Part shown: piece by piece, positions 7,145 to 14,853 of the stretch | Position numbering within the stretch: the first letter of the stretch is position 1 | Layout of the letters: each line of letters opens with the position of its first letter | From: Streptomyces shenzhenensis | GTDB taxonomy: Bacteria; Actinomycetota; Actinomycetes; Streptomycetales; Streptomycetaceae | Assembly (NCBI RefSeq): GCF_021462265.1 | Contig: NZ_JAJONF010000005.1 | Coordinates: 351,376-415,375, forward strand | Direction of reading: 5' to 3' | Length of the DNA stretch: 64,000 nt | Made by a program: the position numbers and the translations under genes | Notes under the pieces: generated by a model | Database searches by the model: none | What the model was told of the DNA's origin: nothing | What the model saw: the letters and a program-made list of their open reading frames with translations, nothing else

Positions 7145-8391
7145 TGGCGGACGGACGATCCGGCCACCCCGGTGTTCCGGATCCCGTGGGCCGACCGCCA
7201 GGACCTCGGAGCCATTCGGATCGATCTCGACGCGGGCGTGCTCCGCTATGTGGCAGGCAGTTCGAGCGCAACTGTCTGGACGGTCTCGCTGGACACGCCC
7301 TTGATCAGGCCTGGCAGCAGGACACCACCGTGAGCGCGGGCTCCAGCCCCGACGGCGGCCTGCTCGCACAGACCCGGCAGGCCGGAGGCAGGCGCCGGCT
7401 GCGGCTGGTGGACGTACCGACCGGCAAGGTGCTGGCCGACCGCCTGCCCACTGCGCCCTGCGAGCCACAGTGCTCCGACGTCACGGCGTTCGCCCGGCAC
7501 AGCCGGACCTTCGCCTACTCCAGTGAGGACATCGCATCCGCCGAACCGCCCTGGGTCAAGGTGCTGGACCCCCGCCATCCGAACCGGCCGACCGCATTGC
7601 GGTTCCCGCCCACAGCGGACGACGTCGAGACCGTCGACGCGATCGCACTCGCGCCTGGTGGCCGAAGCCTCCTGGTGTCGCTGTCCGAGGAGCGCACCGA
7701 GGTGTGGGACGTACGCCGGAGGGCGAGATCCAGCCGGCTGCCCGGCGTCTGGGGAGAAAGCCTGACGGTCGCGGACGACGGACGCCTCCTGGCAACCACC
7801 CAGGGCGACTTGGTCGATCTGGCCTCCCGGGCGGTTACCCACCGTGTACTCATGCAGGGAATCCCCGCCGGCTTGGCCTTCAGCCATGACGGCGGCTATC
7901 TGGCCGGGGGCGACGAGTCGGGCTGGGTGACCCTCTGGGGTCGCCACGCCCGGCAGTGGCTGGCCGAGTTCCCTCCCGAGTCGGCCGATGCCGCAGCCGA
8001 CGACGACGGCTCGTCGATCGGCGTGTCGGCGCTGGCCTTCTCGCACGACGGCGAAACGCTTGCCGTCGGAACAGCGGACGGCTCGGTCCGGCTGTGGGAC
8101 GTCGCCTCCCGGCGCCCGGTCGGATCCGCCTTCTCCGACCCCGGGGGCGGCGTCATGGCGCTGGCCTTCGGCAAGGACGACCGTACCCTGTACGGATCCG
8201 CGCAGCACATGCCTCTGTTGGCCTACGGCGTCGATGCATCGCGGATGGCCACCGATGTGTGCCGACGTGTCGGATCCGGTCTGTCACGCGCCGAGTGGCA
8301 GAGGTACATCCGCGACGTGCCGTACGTCGCCTCTTGGCGTTTTCTGACCGACGGTGCTGCGCAAGGGCCAGTGATCTGGGAGAAAACATAG
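7145..8391 (+). pseudogene. WD40-repeat C-terminus of an NTPase-WD40 protein, 5'-truncated and frameshifted
   Basis: The plus strand encodes beta-propeller blades ending in the usual xxVRLWD motif (ALAFSHDGETLAVGTADGSV then RLWD; LLVSLSEERTEVWD; GLAFSHDGGYLAGGDESGWV then TLW). It closes with the tail CRRVGSGLSRAEWQRYIRDV, typical of large Streptomyces HTH/NACHT-WD40 proteins. The first part (DLGAIRIDLDAGVLRYV, SSATVWTVSLD) is in one frame up to about 7305 and the rest in another, so there is a frameshift. No start codon or NTPase domain remains. It faces the EACC1-caspase pair and may be the fossil of its sensor. Confidence 0.7.
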
Positions 8392-8592
8392 CGAGCATGT
8401 ACGGGACGTGCGGCATGCCGGGCGCAGGATCGCTCGATCGAGTGGAGAAGCCGACAGGGGCCGGAGGACACTGTGGCGCTGATCGACTCGGTATCCGTGT
8501 GCTTGCCATTGTGCTCAGTCGTCTTTCTCCGCGTGGTAGGGATCGTCCGGTCTCGTTCGTCGTACTGGCGAGAGAACGGGAGGGAAAAGGGC
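8392..8592. other. Spacer between WD40 fossil and SRPBCC gene
   Basis: Two hundred bases with no recognisable gene. The only feature seen is the ribosome site GGGAGGGAAAAGG directly before ATG 8593. Confidence 0.4.
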
Positions 8593-9780
8593 ATGGATGA
8601 CGCTGTGACGGGGGCGCGGGTGGACCTGACGCTGACCGTGGACATGACTCCGGAACGGTTCTGGGATTTGGTCACCGATGTGTCGCGGATCGGTGAGTGG
8701 AGCCCGGAATGCACGTACGGGGGTTGGTTGGGGGATGGCGTGCCGCTGGTGCGCACGGGGGCACGGTTCGAGGGGCGTAACCGGTACCCGGACGGCTGCT
8801 TCCGCTCGGTCGTCTGCGTGGTCACCGAAGCGATGCGGCCTGCCACCTTCGCCTGGGTCGTTCTGGATGACCGTGGTGATCCCGCACGGCCGGCCTCGGT
8901 TTGGCGGTACGAGCTGACGCCGGCCAACACGCCCGGGCAGACCGTAGTGCGGCACAGTTTCGTCCACGGCCCGGGCGAGAGTGGCGCCCGTAGCGCGGCC
9001 CGGCGCGACCCGACATCGCTTGCCGGCCGTCTGGAGGGGCTGCGTGCCAACATGGCGGCCACCGTCGCCGCGATGGCCCGCAGCGGGCACTCTGAACCAC
9101 CGCCGGCCCGGCGCCTACCAGATACAGGCATCCATCGCTGCCTGCCACGCCACGGCTCCCGAGGCGGCAGCGACCGACTGGCCACAGATAGCCCTCTTGT
9201 ATGGCGAGTTGGCCCGCCTGGTGCCCAGCCCCGTCGTCGAGCTCAACAGGGCGGTCGCCGTGTCCATGGCCGACGGGCCGGACGTGGGCCTGGCCCTCCT
9301 CGACTCTCTGACCGCCACCGGCGCGCTCGCCGCCTACCACCTGCTGCCCGCCGCCCGAGCCGACCTGCTGCGCCGCCTCGGCCGGTGGGACGAGGCCGCC
9401 GTCAGCTACCGCGAGGCCCTTGCCCTGTGCGCCACGGACGCGGAACGACGCTTCCTCACCCGCCGCCTGGCGCAGGTTCCGTCCACCTCGCAATGAGGGA
9501 CACGGCTTCAGCTGGGAACTCGCCCAGCAGGTTTGTGCAGCAACGTGATCCTACCTGCTGGGTGCGGGCCGACACCCGAGTGTCAGGCAAGGCCGTGATT
9601 GCCGCTGCAACGGCGGCAGCCTCGGGGGCGCACAGAAGGGGAACGTCGTCGGGGGCCAATGGGCAGCGCGTCGCCGGTCGGAGCCGCGTCGGCGAGGCGG
9701 GCGGGCAGGTCTGCGCAGGGCAGGCCGAGGAAGGGCGCGGCCACCGAAGCCGCCAAGGCCGAACAGCGGCGCCGGGCTGA
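8593..9780 (+). CDS. SRPBCC-domain protein with aberrant 3' extension at a deletion scar
   Basis: From ATG 8593, preceded by GGGAGGGAAAAGG, the first about 170 residues are a normal SRPBCC (START-like, ligand-pocket) protein: VDLTLTVDMTPERFWDLVTD, RIGEWSPECTYGGWL, FAWVVLDDRGDPARPASVWR, LRANMAATVAAMARS. After about 9100 the same frame runs out of phase through the tail of an unrelated sigma factor and stops only at 9780 (395 codons in all). The true C-terminus is therefore lost and the extra about 225 residues are probably meaningless. Relatives are around 170 residues, so the folded domain may survive. The ligand is unknown. Confidence 0.6.
   Translation: MDDAVTGARVDLTLTVDMTPERFWDLVTDVSRIGEWSPECTYGGWLGDGVPLVRTGARFEGRNRYPDGCFRSVVCVVTEAMRPATFAWVVLDDRGDPARPASVWRYELTPANTPGQTVVRHSFVHGPGESGARSAARRDPTSLAGRLEGLRANMAATVAAMARSGHSEPPPARRLPDTGIHRCLPRHGSRGGSDRLATDSPLVWRVGPPGAQPRRRAQQGGRRVHGRRAGRGPGPPRLSDRHRRARRLPPAARRPSRPAAPPRPVGRGRRQLPRGPCPVRHGRGTTLPHPPPGAGSVHLAMRDTASAGNSPSRFVQQRDPTCWVRADTRVSGKAVIAAATAAASGAHRRGTSSGANGQRVAGRSRVGEAGGQVCAGQAEEGRGHRSRQGRTAAPG
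9105..9496 (+). pseudogene. C-terminal TPR-like half of an ECF (group 42-type) sigma factor
   Basis: In the +2 frame relative to the SRPBCC gene the sequence reads YQIQASIAACHATAPEAAAT, DWPQIALLYGELARLVPSPV, VELNRAVAVSMADGPDVGLA, YHLLPAARADLLRRLGRWDE and RRFLTRRLAQVP, then stop at 9496. This is the C-terminal helical extension of large ECF sigma factors that carry a DUF6596/TPR domain. The sigma-2 and sigma-4 regions are absent, so the gene was cut by the deletion that joined it to the SRPBCC gene near 9100. Confidence 0.75.
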
Positions 9781-10051
9781 GCAGGAGGCTGCCAAGCGGG
9801 AAGTCCACCGACCCGTCTGCGCCGACCGCTGAGCGAAGTTCACCGGCGAACGGTGGAAGGCCGCGGAACCCGACCACTGGGGCGCCCCGCGCGACACTCA
9901 CCCGCAGCTGTGCGACGCGTACAAGGAGAAGGCGATCGAGACCCAACGCCAGGCAGAACAGGACGAGCGCGAGCGCCAGAGGCCGGAGCGTCAGGAGACG
10001 GTGGCGCAGGCCTGGAGGACCGGCGGCTGGTTCGGACGCTGGGGCGGCTGA
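9599..10051 (+). pseudogene. Lys/Glu/Gln-rich hypothetical protein interrupted by an in-frame stop
   Basis: One frame reads KGAATEAAKAEQRRRAEQEA and AKREVHRPVCADR, stops (TGA 9830-9832), then continues in phase as AKFTGERWKAAEPDHWGAPR, PQLCDAYKEKAIETQRQAEQ and GGWFGRWGG before TGA 10049-10051. Relatives that I recall have an unbroken CxxCGAKFTxERW zinc-ribbon-like core at the break; here the second Cys-Gly is replaced by Arg-stop. The coiled-coil flanks are intact. The assignment rests on pattern memory. The stop could also be a sequencing error. Confidence 0.45.
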
Positions 10052-10097
10052 CCTGCGCAAGCCCTCGTTGTCAGTGGCGGCTGCGAGGCTGGAGAGC

Positions 10098-10370
10098 ATG
10101 GACAGCGACGATGAGCAGCTGCTGCGCGGCAGGATCTACGGAGCCGACCACGACCAACCCGGCCCGAAGCCGGGGCGGAGCTACGCCGAACTGGTGGGCG
10201 GGCCGCTTGACGGACTGCTGCTCGACATCACCGGCTGGAGGCCGGAGCAGATCGGCGACGGTGTCTCCCTCCTCACCGAGCTCGGGCAGTTCGGCCCCGG
10301 CGGGCGGGCGCTGTACGACCCGCGCCCCGGCGATCCGGCCCGCTGGGACTGGGGCGGCGACAGCCCCTGA
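10098..10370 (+). CDS. Small conserved hypothetical protein
   Basis: A 90-residue acidic protein with a conserved central stretch (GRSYAELVGGPLDGLLLDIT, GQFGPGGRALYDPRPGDPAR, WDWGGDSP). This kind of short protein is repeatedly found in Streptomyces; no function is known to me. ATG 10098 is preceded by GGAGAG at a good distance, and an upstream in-frame ATG at 10068 lacks a ribosome site. It stands alone between pseudogenes. Confidence 0.65.
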   Translation: MDSDDEQLLRGRIYGADHDQPGPKPGRSYAELVGGPLDGLLLDITGWRPEQIGDGVSLLTELGQFGPGGRALYDPRPGDPARWDWGGDSP

Positions 10371-10418
10371 CGGCCCGCCGCTCGGTGAGGTGAAGAGACC
10401 GCAGCGGCGGAACTCTCC

Positions 10419-10449
10419 CCGGGCGCCCGGGCGCCCGGGCGCCCGGGCG
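10419..10449. repeat. Short tandem repeat of CGGGCGCC
   Basis: About four head-to-tail 8-bp units, each itself palindromic, 49 bp after the small hypothetical gene. It may act as a crude hairpin terminator or simply be slippage-prone GC sequence. Confidence 0.6.
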
Positions 10450-10539
10450 TAGTCGGCCGGGTCGTCCTGACGCCGACTGCTGTTGCGGGCGAGGAGTTCT
10501 CCCTGGTCAGGTGCGTGATTTTCATGCTGTGCAGGCAGG

Positions 10540-10850
10540 TCCGGCCGGGTTGGAGGCCGCGCTGTCCCCGTAGGGCCGCGGACCGACATGTTCGGGACGG
10601 AGCTCTACCCGACAACGCAGGAGAAGGCGGCGGCCTTGCCGCACTCCGTCGCCCTTCACTGGGCACCCGGGACGCCGGGGCGGCCGCCGGGCGAGCGCGC
10701 CGTCAGGCGCTCGTCGACGGCGACAAGCGGGCCGCCTGGCTCGCCGTCCGGTCGTTCCTGCGGTGCAACGGGTCGGCACCGACGGCGCCTGGCCGGCTGG
10801 TTCCGGCTTGCCTGGAGCGCGCGGCCGGTGTCAGGAGGGTTCGGTGAGCG
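10540..10850 (+). pseudogene. Fic/Doc-family toxin fossil
   Basis: Two conserved pieces lie in different frames. The first, from ATG 10588, is MFGTELYPTTQEKAAALPHS (relatives: FGxELYPxxxxKAAALLHSI). The second is RRQALVDGDKRAAWLAVRSF, matching the Doc/Fic core HxLVDGNKRxAWL with the catalytic His position now Gln and Asn now Asp. A stop and frame changes lie before the first piece. So both the reading frame and the active site are gone. No antitoxin gene is evident. Confidence 0.65.
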
Positions 10851-11448
10851 GTGTGCGAGCGGCCACGGCACCGCTCCGGCCCCCCGCGTAGTAGTGGCCG
10901 AACTGGTCCAGCAGGCGGCTTGGTGCGGTGCCGAGTTGGCCTGTTCTGCCGCTGGGGTGCCGTGCCGCCGCCGGGGCCGAGAGCCGGGCGAAGACGAGGT
11001 GACAGACCGGAGTGCCGGCGTACAACCGCACCCGGCGGCCGCCGACCGTCGACAGTTCGAAGACGAGGCGCGAGGGAGCGCCGTGGGCGAAGCCCGCGTT
11101 GACGAGCTGGGACGTGGCGTGCACCTGGACGCCGAGCCGGGCGACGTTGGAGATGCCGGACAGCAGGCCGACCAGGGAAGGCGCGAGGCTGACCTGTTCG
11201 CGGGTGCCGGCCAGCACGAGGGCGTCCGGCGTGAGCACCACGCTGTCACCGGTTTCGAGGACGCCCTCGCACCGGGCGAAGCTCTCGGGGTCCGCGGTGT
11301 CGAGGGTCTCGTCGCCCTCGATGCGGCGGAACGGCCCCGCCAGCCGCAGCAGGTAGCTGTTGCGCTTGACCAGCCGTTCGTCGAACGGCGTGATGCCGAT
11401 GTCGCCGCACCGGACGGCGCCGAGGATGTCCTGGTCGGAGAGGATCAC
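10831..11448 (-). CDS. dCTP deaminase/dUTPase-fold protein with altered active site
   Basis: A 205-residue member of the DCD/dUTPase superfamily (ILSDQDILGAV; ERLVKRNSYLLRLAG; SGISNVARLGVQVHATSQLV; RLVFELS; HLVFARLS). In E. coli Dcd the catalytic segment is GRSSLARLG...LEF. Here the Glu of FEL and the Arg of ARLG remain, but the Arg-Ser pair (RSS) is replaced by Ile-Ser-Asn, so ordinary dCTP deamination is doubtful. It is the last of nine coupled genes; ATG overlaps the stop of the upstream phosphotransferase gene by 4 bp. It may deaminate a modified nucleotide made by the operon, sense nucleotides, or act in nucleotide depletion as some Dcd defence proteins do. Confidence 0.8.
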   Translation of the reverse strand: MILSDQDILGAVRCGDIGITPFDERLVKRNSYLLRLAGPFRRIEGDETLDTADPESFARCEGVLETGDSVVLTPDALVLAGTREQVSLAPSLVGLLSGISNVARLGVQVHATSQLVNAGFAHGAPSRLVFELSTVGGRRVRLYAGTPVCHLVFARLSAPAAARHPSGRTGQLGTAPSRLLDQFGHYYAGGRSGAVAARTPLTEPS

Positions 11449-13415
11449 GGGGTCTGTCCCTGCCCGGCCTGCCGCGGGGCAACGGGCCCCACCGTCTGCG
11501 AGGCGCTGTCCAGCAGGACCACGGAGTCCGCGGCGAGCGTGTCGAACGCCTCCGCGTCCACGAGCGCGGGAACGCCGAGTTCGCGCAGCACGATCGACAG
11601 GTGGCTGAGGTAGGAGCAGTTGCGGAAGACGAAACCGACCGACCTGGGGTCGCGGGCCCGGATGAACCGTTCGAGCGAGAGGTACGGCAGCCGGGCCAGT
11701 ACCACGACGGGGTCGTCCGCCGGCCGGCTGCCTGCCGCGTCGCTCCGGTCGGTGTGGAAGTGGAAGTCGAGGGACTCCATCAGCAGGTCGTGATCGTCGT
11801 CGATGCGGATCACCCGCCCGCTGACCCGGCCAGGAGCGATCACGTTGAGCGCTTCCGGGGCGGCGCCCTCCGCGTCCTCGTCGACGAAGTCGATGAGGAA
11901 GAACGAGCCGTCCGAGGTGATGCCGAACTCCACTGAGGGCTGCTGGTAGTACGCGCCCGCCACCGCGACGGCTCGGCAGACCTCCTCGATCTGCCGGTGG
12001 GACAGCTCCGGCGTGCGGCCGGCCACGACGCTCCTGGGCTGACCGTCCTCGATGACGAACGCCCTTTCCTGAAGGGTGAGTTCGCGCTGCACCACCTTAC
12101 CGTCGAGGGTGCACACGTACTGCGAGGTCGTCACGACCCCCTTGGGCACGAAGGCCCCGAACCCGATCTCGACCAGGACCCGGTCGCCGAACCTGCGTGC
12201 CACCCCGGACTGGACAGCCGACCGTACCTCCGTGGCGATGAGCGCGAACTCGTCGTGGGCGGCGCCCACCAGTTGCACGATGCCGTCAAGGTCCTGGCGC
12301 CTCGTGCCGGCGGCGCTGAAGCGGCGGACGATCGAGCCGGACAGTCTGGCCGGGTCCTGGAGGACGAAGCTGATCTGAGGGGCGTCGCGCAGGGCTGGGG
12401 GCAGCGTGGAGGCGTCCGGTCCTGCGGAGCCGGCGGTGGGGCGGGCCCGGACGATCCACGCCCGCCCCACCGCCAGGTCGTTCTCCTCGGCGATCAGCCG
12501 CAGCCGTACCTTGTCCAAGCCGGTCAGGGCGCCCAGTTCGGCCCGGTCGGCCGACGTCACCGGGACGAAGCGGAGGGCGAAGTCCCGGTGCGCCGGTGCG
12601 GGCAGCGAGGTGATCGGACGCGCCTGCACCGGGATCACCGCGTTGTCGGTGGTGACGCACAGTTCGATGTCCTGCGGCGCTGCCCGGTGGTCGGTGACGG
12701 CCTTGCCCAGGCTCCGGATCTCCGCGATCAGCCCCAGCACGCGGGTCTCCAGCGCCGCGTCGCACCAGTCGGGCCGGTTGACCGTCCGCATGCCGTCACC
12801 CGAGAGCCGGACGGAGAGGGGCTCGGTCTCGCCGCCGACCAGCGCGCTGCCCGCGCCGGGAACCACGTCCAGCAGATAGCTCTCGCGGTCCCCGGTCAGA
12901 GGGTCGGCGGTGAACAGCACGCCGGACAGGTCGGCCGGCACCTGTTCCTGCACGATCACCGAGATGGGAACGGGCTCGCCGGCAGCCGCGCCGTCCCCGC
13001 TCGCGGTCTCCGTCCCGCCGCCGGACTCGTCGGCTTTCACCCGCCCGGTGTAGTAGGCCGCACGGTCCGATTCGCCGGAGCGCGCGCAGCGCTCCACGGC
13101 CGCCGCCAGATTCTGGCTGCCGACGCCCAGTTCGGTCACGAACTGCCCCGCGTACGAGGCGTGCGGGCCGTCCTCCGCGGCCGCCGACGAGCGGACGGCG
13201 AACGGCCGGCGCAGGCCGTGTTCCTCCACCAGCGAGGCGAGCAGCCGCGCCAGTCCGTCCCGGTCGGAGAGGAGGGAGGACAGCGCACCGGCCGGCAGCA
13301 CGAATCCCGGCGGGACGGGCAGGCCGATCGCGAGGAGTTCGCCCAGCCCGGCGGCCTTGCCGCCGACACGGCCGCTGTCGGTCGCGCGCAGGGAACTCAG
13401 GGCGGGGATGTCCAT
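11445..13415 (-). CDS. PEP-synthase/rifampicin-phosphotransferase-like enzyme
   Basis: A 656-residue protein. It has an ATP-grasp (pyruvate phosphate dikinase N-terminal) domain at about 5-315: VGGKAAGLGELLAIGLPVPP, PFAVRSSAAAEDGPHASYAG, VIVQEQVPADLSGVLFTADP, and DIELCVTTDNAVIPVQARPI. A swivelling phosphohistidine domain lies at the C-terminus, with the likely phosphorylated His in SYLSHLSIVLRELGVPAL. The PEP-binding TIM barrel of PEP synthase is absent. The middle about 300 residues match nothing I recognise and may bind the acceptor. The layout therefore suggests ATP-dependent dikinase-type phosphotransfer to an unknown metabolite. ATG 13415 is preceded by AAAGG; a 62-bp gap separates it from the membrane-protein gene upstream, the largest in this operon. 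Confidence 0.82.
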   Translation of the reverse strand: MDIPALSSLRATDSGRVGGKAAGLGELLAIGLPVPPGFVLPAGALSSLLSDRDGLARLLASLVEEHGLRRPFAVRSSAAAEDGPHASYAGQFVTELGVGSQNLAAAVERCARSGESDRAAYYTGRVKADESGGGTETASGDGAAAGEPVPISVIVQEQVPADLSGVLFTADPLTGDRESYLLDVVPGAGSALVGGETEPLSVRLSGDGMRTVNRPDWCDAALETRVLGLIAEIRSLGKAVTDHRAAPQDIELCVTTDNAVIPVQARPITSLPAPAHRDFALRFVPVTSADRAELGALTGLDKVRLRLIAEENDLAVGRAWIVRARPTAGSAGPDASTLPPALRDAPQISFVLQDPARLSGSIVRRFSAAGTRRQDLDGIVQLVGAAHDEFALIATEVRSAVQSGVARRFGDRVLVEIGFGAFVPKGVVTTSQYVCTLDGKVVQRELTLQERAFVIEDGQPRSVVAGRTPELSHRQIEEVCRAVAVAGAYYQQPSVEFGITSDGSFFLIDFVDEDAEGAAPEALNVIAPGRVSGRVIRIDDDHDLLMESLDFHFHTDRSDAAGSRPADDPVVVLARLPYLSLERFIRARDPRSVGFVFRNCSYLSHLSIVLRELGVPALVDAEAFDTLAADSVVLLDSASQTVGPVAPRQAGQGQTP

Positions 13416-13477
13416 GAAGTACCTTTCGTGTTCCGCTCCGGTCTGTCGCCCGGAAGACGGGGGTGGGCCGGCCAGGA

Positions 13478-14269
13478 TCAGAGGGCGAGGTCCGGCAGGG
13501 CGATCGCCTGCTGCCAGAGCTCCTGGTAGTGGTCGACGAGCAGGTGGAACAGCTTGAAGTCGTCCTTCTCGGAGATCCAGAAGGTCGGTCGTTCCACCGG
13601 CGGGAGGGTGTGGAGTATCGGCTCCACGTGCGCGTATCCCGAGTGTTTCTTGACGTCGAAGAGGATCACCGACGCCGTCGGGATGACGGGGTAGGCGCGT
13701 ATCTCGATGTTGCGCTGCTGTCTGGGGGTCAGGCCCGCGTGCCAGTGCCGCAGGTGCGCCAGGTTCGCGCGCAGCACGGCTTCCAGGTTCGGGAAGCCGT
13801 GCACCGCCCCCATGTCGCCGATCCACGGCACCTTGTCGCCGTTGGCGTCGACGGGACTGAGCAGGGCGAGCCTGAAGTGGCAGTCGGAGAGTGCCCGGTC
13901 GGCGATGGTGGGCAGCATGTGATGGACGACGTGGCCCAGTTGCAGCCCGTAGATCTCGACGGTCCGGTGAGCTCCCTCAAGCTGCTCGCCCAGGGCCGGG
14001 AGCTGGGAGCGGCCCGTGAAGAGCAGCCCGCCGCGGGCACCTTTCAGCACGGCGTTCTGCCGGATCCGGATGTCGGCCGTGGCGAGCGCGATCAGGCCGA
14101 GCAGCAGGACGACGGTCGCGGAGAAGAGGACGTCGATCCACGTCCGGTTCTGCGTGAATCCGGAGACGATCTCGAGCACGGTGACCAGGACGGCGAGCAG
14201 GCACCCGGTGTACGCGTCGGGGTATTGCCGTGCGCGGACTGCCCCCACGATCCGGGAAAAGAACCCCAT
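13478..14269 (-). CDS. Membrane protein, two helices plus cytoplasmic PLD-like domain
   Basis: 263 residues. Two transmembrane helices lie near residues 20-65 (AYTGCLLAVLVTVLEIVSGF; IDVLFSATVVLLLGLIALA). A cytoplasmic domain of about 195 residues follows: LEGAHRTVEIYGLQLGHVVH, ALSDCHFRLALLSPVDANGD, RNIEIRAYPVIPTASVILFD. Its strand pattern resembles the degenerate phospholipase-D-like folds found in some regulators, but no HxK motif is present, so catalysis is doubtful. ATG 14269 follows AAAGGAG by 11 bp; GTG 14278 is too close to it. It is the only membrane protein of the operon and could place the enzymes at the membrane or act as an effector. Confidence 0.6.
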   Translation of the reverse strand: MGFFSRIVGAVRARQYPDAYTGCLLAVLVTVLEIVSGFTQNRTWIDVLFSATVVLLLGLIALATADIRIRQNAVLKGARGGLLFTGRSQLPALGEQLEGAHRTVEIYGLQLGHVVHHMLPTIADRALSDCHFRLALLSPVDANGDKVPWIGDMGAVHGFPNLEAVLRANLAHLRHWHAGLTPRQQRNIEIRAYPVIPTASVILFDVKKHSGYAHVEPILHTLPPVERPTFWISEKDDFKLFHLLVDHYQELWQQAIALPDLAL

Positions 14270-14307
14270 CGGCGTCACAACTCCTTTTCGCCGGGCGTTG
14301 TCCGGAC

Positions 14308-14844
14308 TCAGATCACGTCGCACACGGCGAGGGCGGCGATGGTCTTGGCGTCGACGATCCGGCCTTCGCGCACCATGGCGCGCACGTCGCCGCGCGGCAC
14401 CATGAAGCGCTGGATGAACTCGCCCTTGTCCGGGTGCGCCGGCCCCGGCACCAGACCGGTGGCCGCGTAGACGTAGGTGGTCTCGTCGGACAGGTGCGGA
14501 CTGATCCGCAGGGTGCCGGCCAACTCGACCTGACCGGCCTGGAATCCGGTCTCCTCGCGCAGTTCCCGGACGGCTGTCCGCGCCGGGTCCTCGCGTGGCT
14601 CCACCCGGCCGGCGGGGGCCTCGATCACCCACGACTGCGGCGGGAAGCGGAACTGGCGGATCAGTACGAGATCGTCGCCGTCCAGCGCGACGATCAGGGC
14701 GATGGCGGGAAACCGCACGACGTGGGTCTCCATGCTCTGGCGTCCGGCCAGCTGAACGGTCCGGGAGTCCACGGAGATCCAGTCGCCGAACGAAGTGGTC
14801 CTCACGTCCGACGTGTTGATGGTCGGGGCGGGCATGTCGGTCAT
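14308..14844 (-). CDS. NUDIX hydrolase, ADP-ribose pyrophosphatase-like
   Basis: 178 residues with a complete NUDIX box (AGRVEPREDPARTAVRELRE then ETGF), preceded by the strand set VLIRQFRFPPQSWVIEAPAG seen in the ADP-ribose/nucleotide-sugar pyrophosphatase group. Such enzymes split a nucleoside diphosphate linked to another group. ATG 14844 has an excellent GGAGGA ribosome site. It lies 9 bp after the methyltransferase stop and 38 bp before the membrane protein. In this operon it may process the product of the adenylyltransferase-like gene or clear by-products; the substrate is not predictable. Confidence 0.88.
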   Translation of the reverse strand: MTDMPAPTINTSDVRTTSFGDWISVDSRTVQLAGRQSMETHVVRFPAIALIVALDGDDLVLIRQFRFPPQSWVIEAPAGRVEPREDPARTAVRELREETGFQAGQVELAGTLRISPHLSDETTYVYAATGLVPGPAHPDKGEFIQRFMVPRGDVRAMVREGRIVDAKTIAALAVCDVI

Positions 14845-14853
14845 GGCTCCTCC

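Noticed and set aside
9551..10099. A 182-codon minus-strand frame with hydrophobic start
   Set aside because: Leu/Arg/Pro-rich antisense of the Lys/Glu-rich pseudogene, with no ribosome site or conserved motif.
11997..13529. A 510-codon plus-strand open frame opposite the phosphotransferase gene
   Set aside because: Composition is the Gly/Arg/Val/His-rich pattern of antisense high-GC frames, no domain is visible, and the opposite strand carries a clear enzyme with coupled neighbours.
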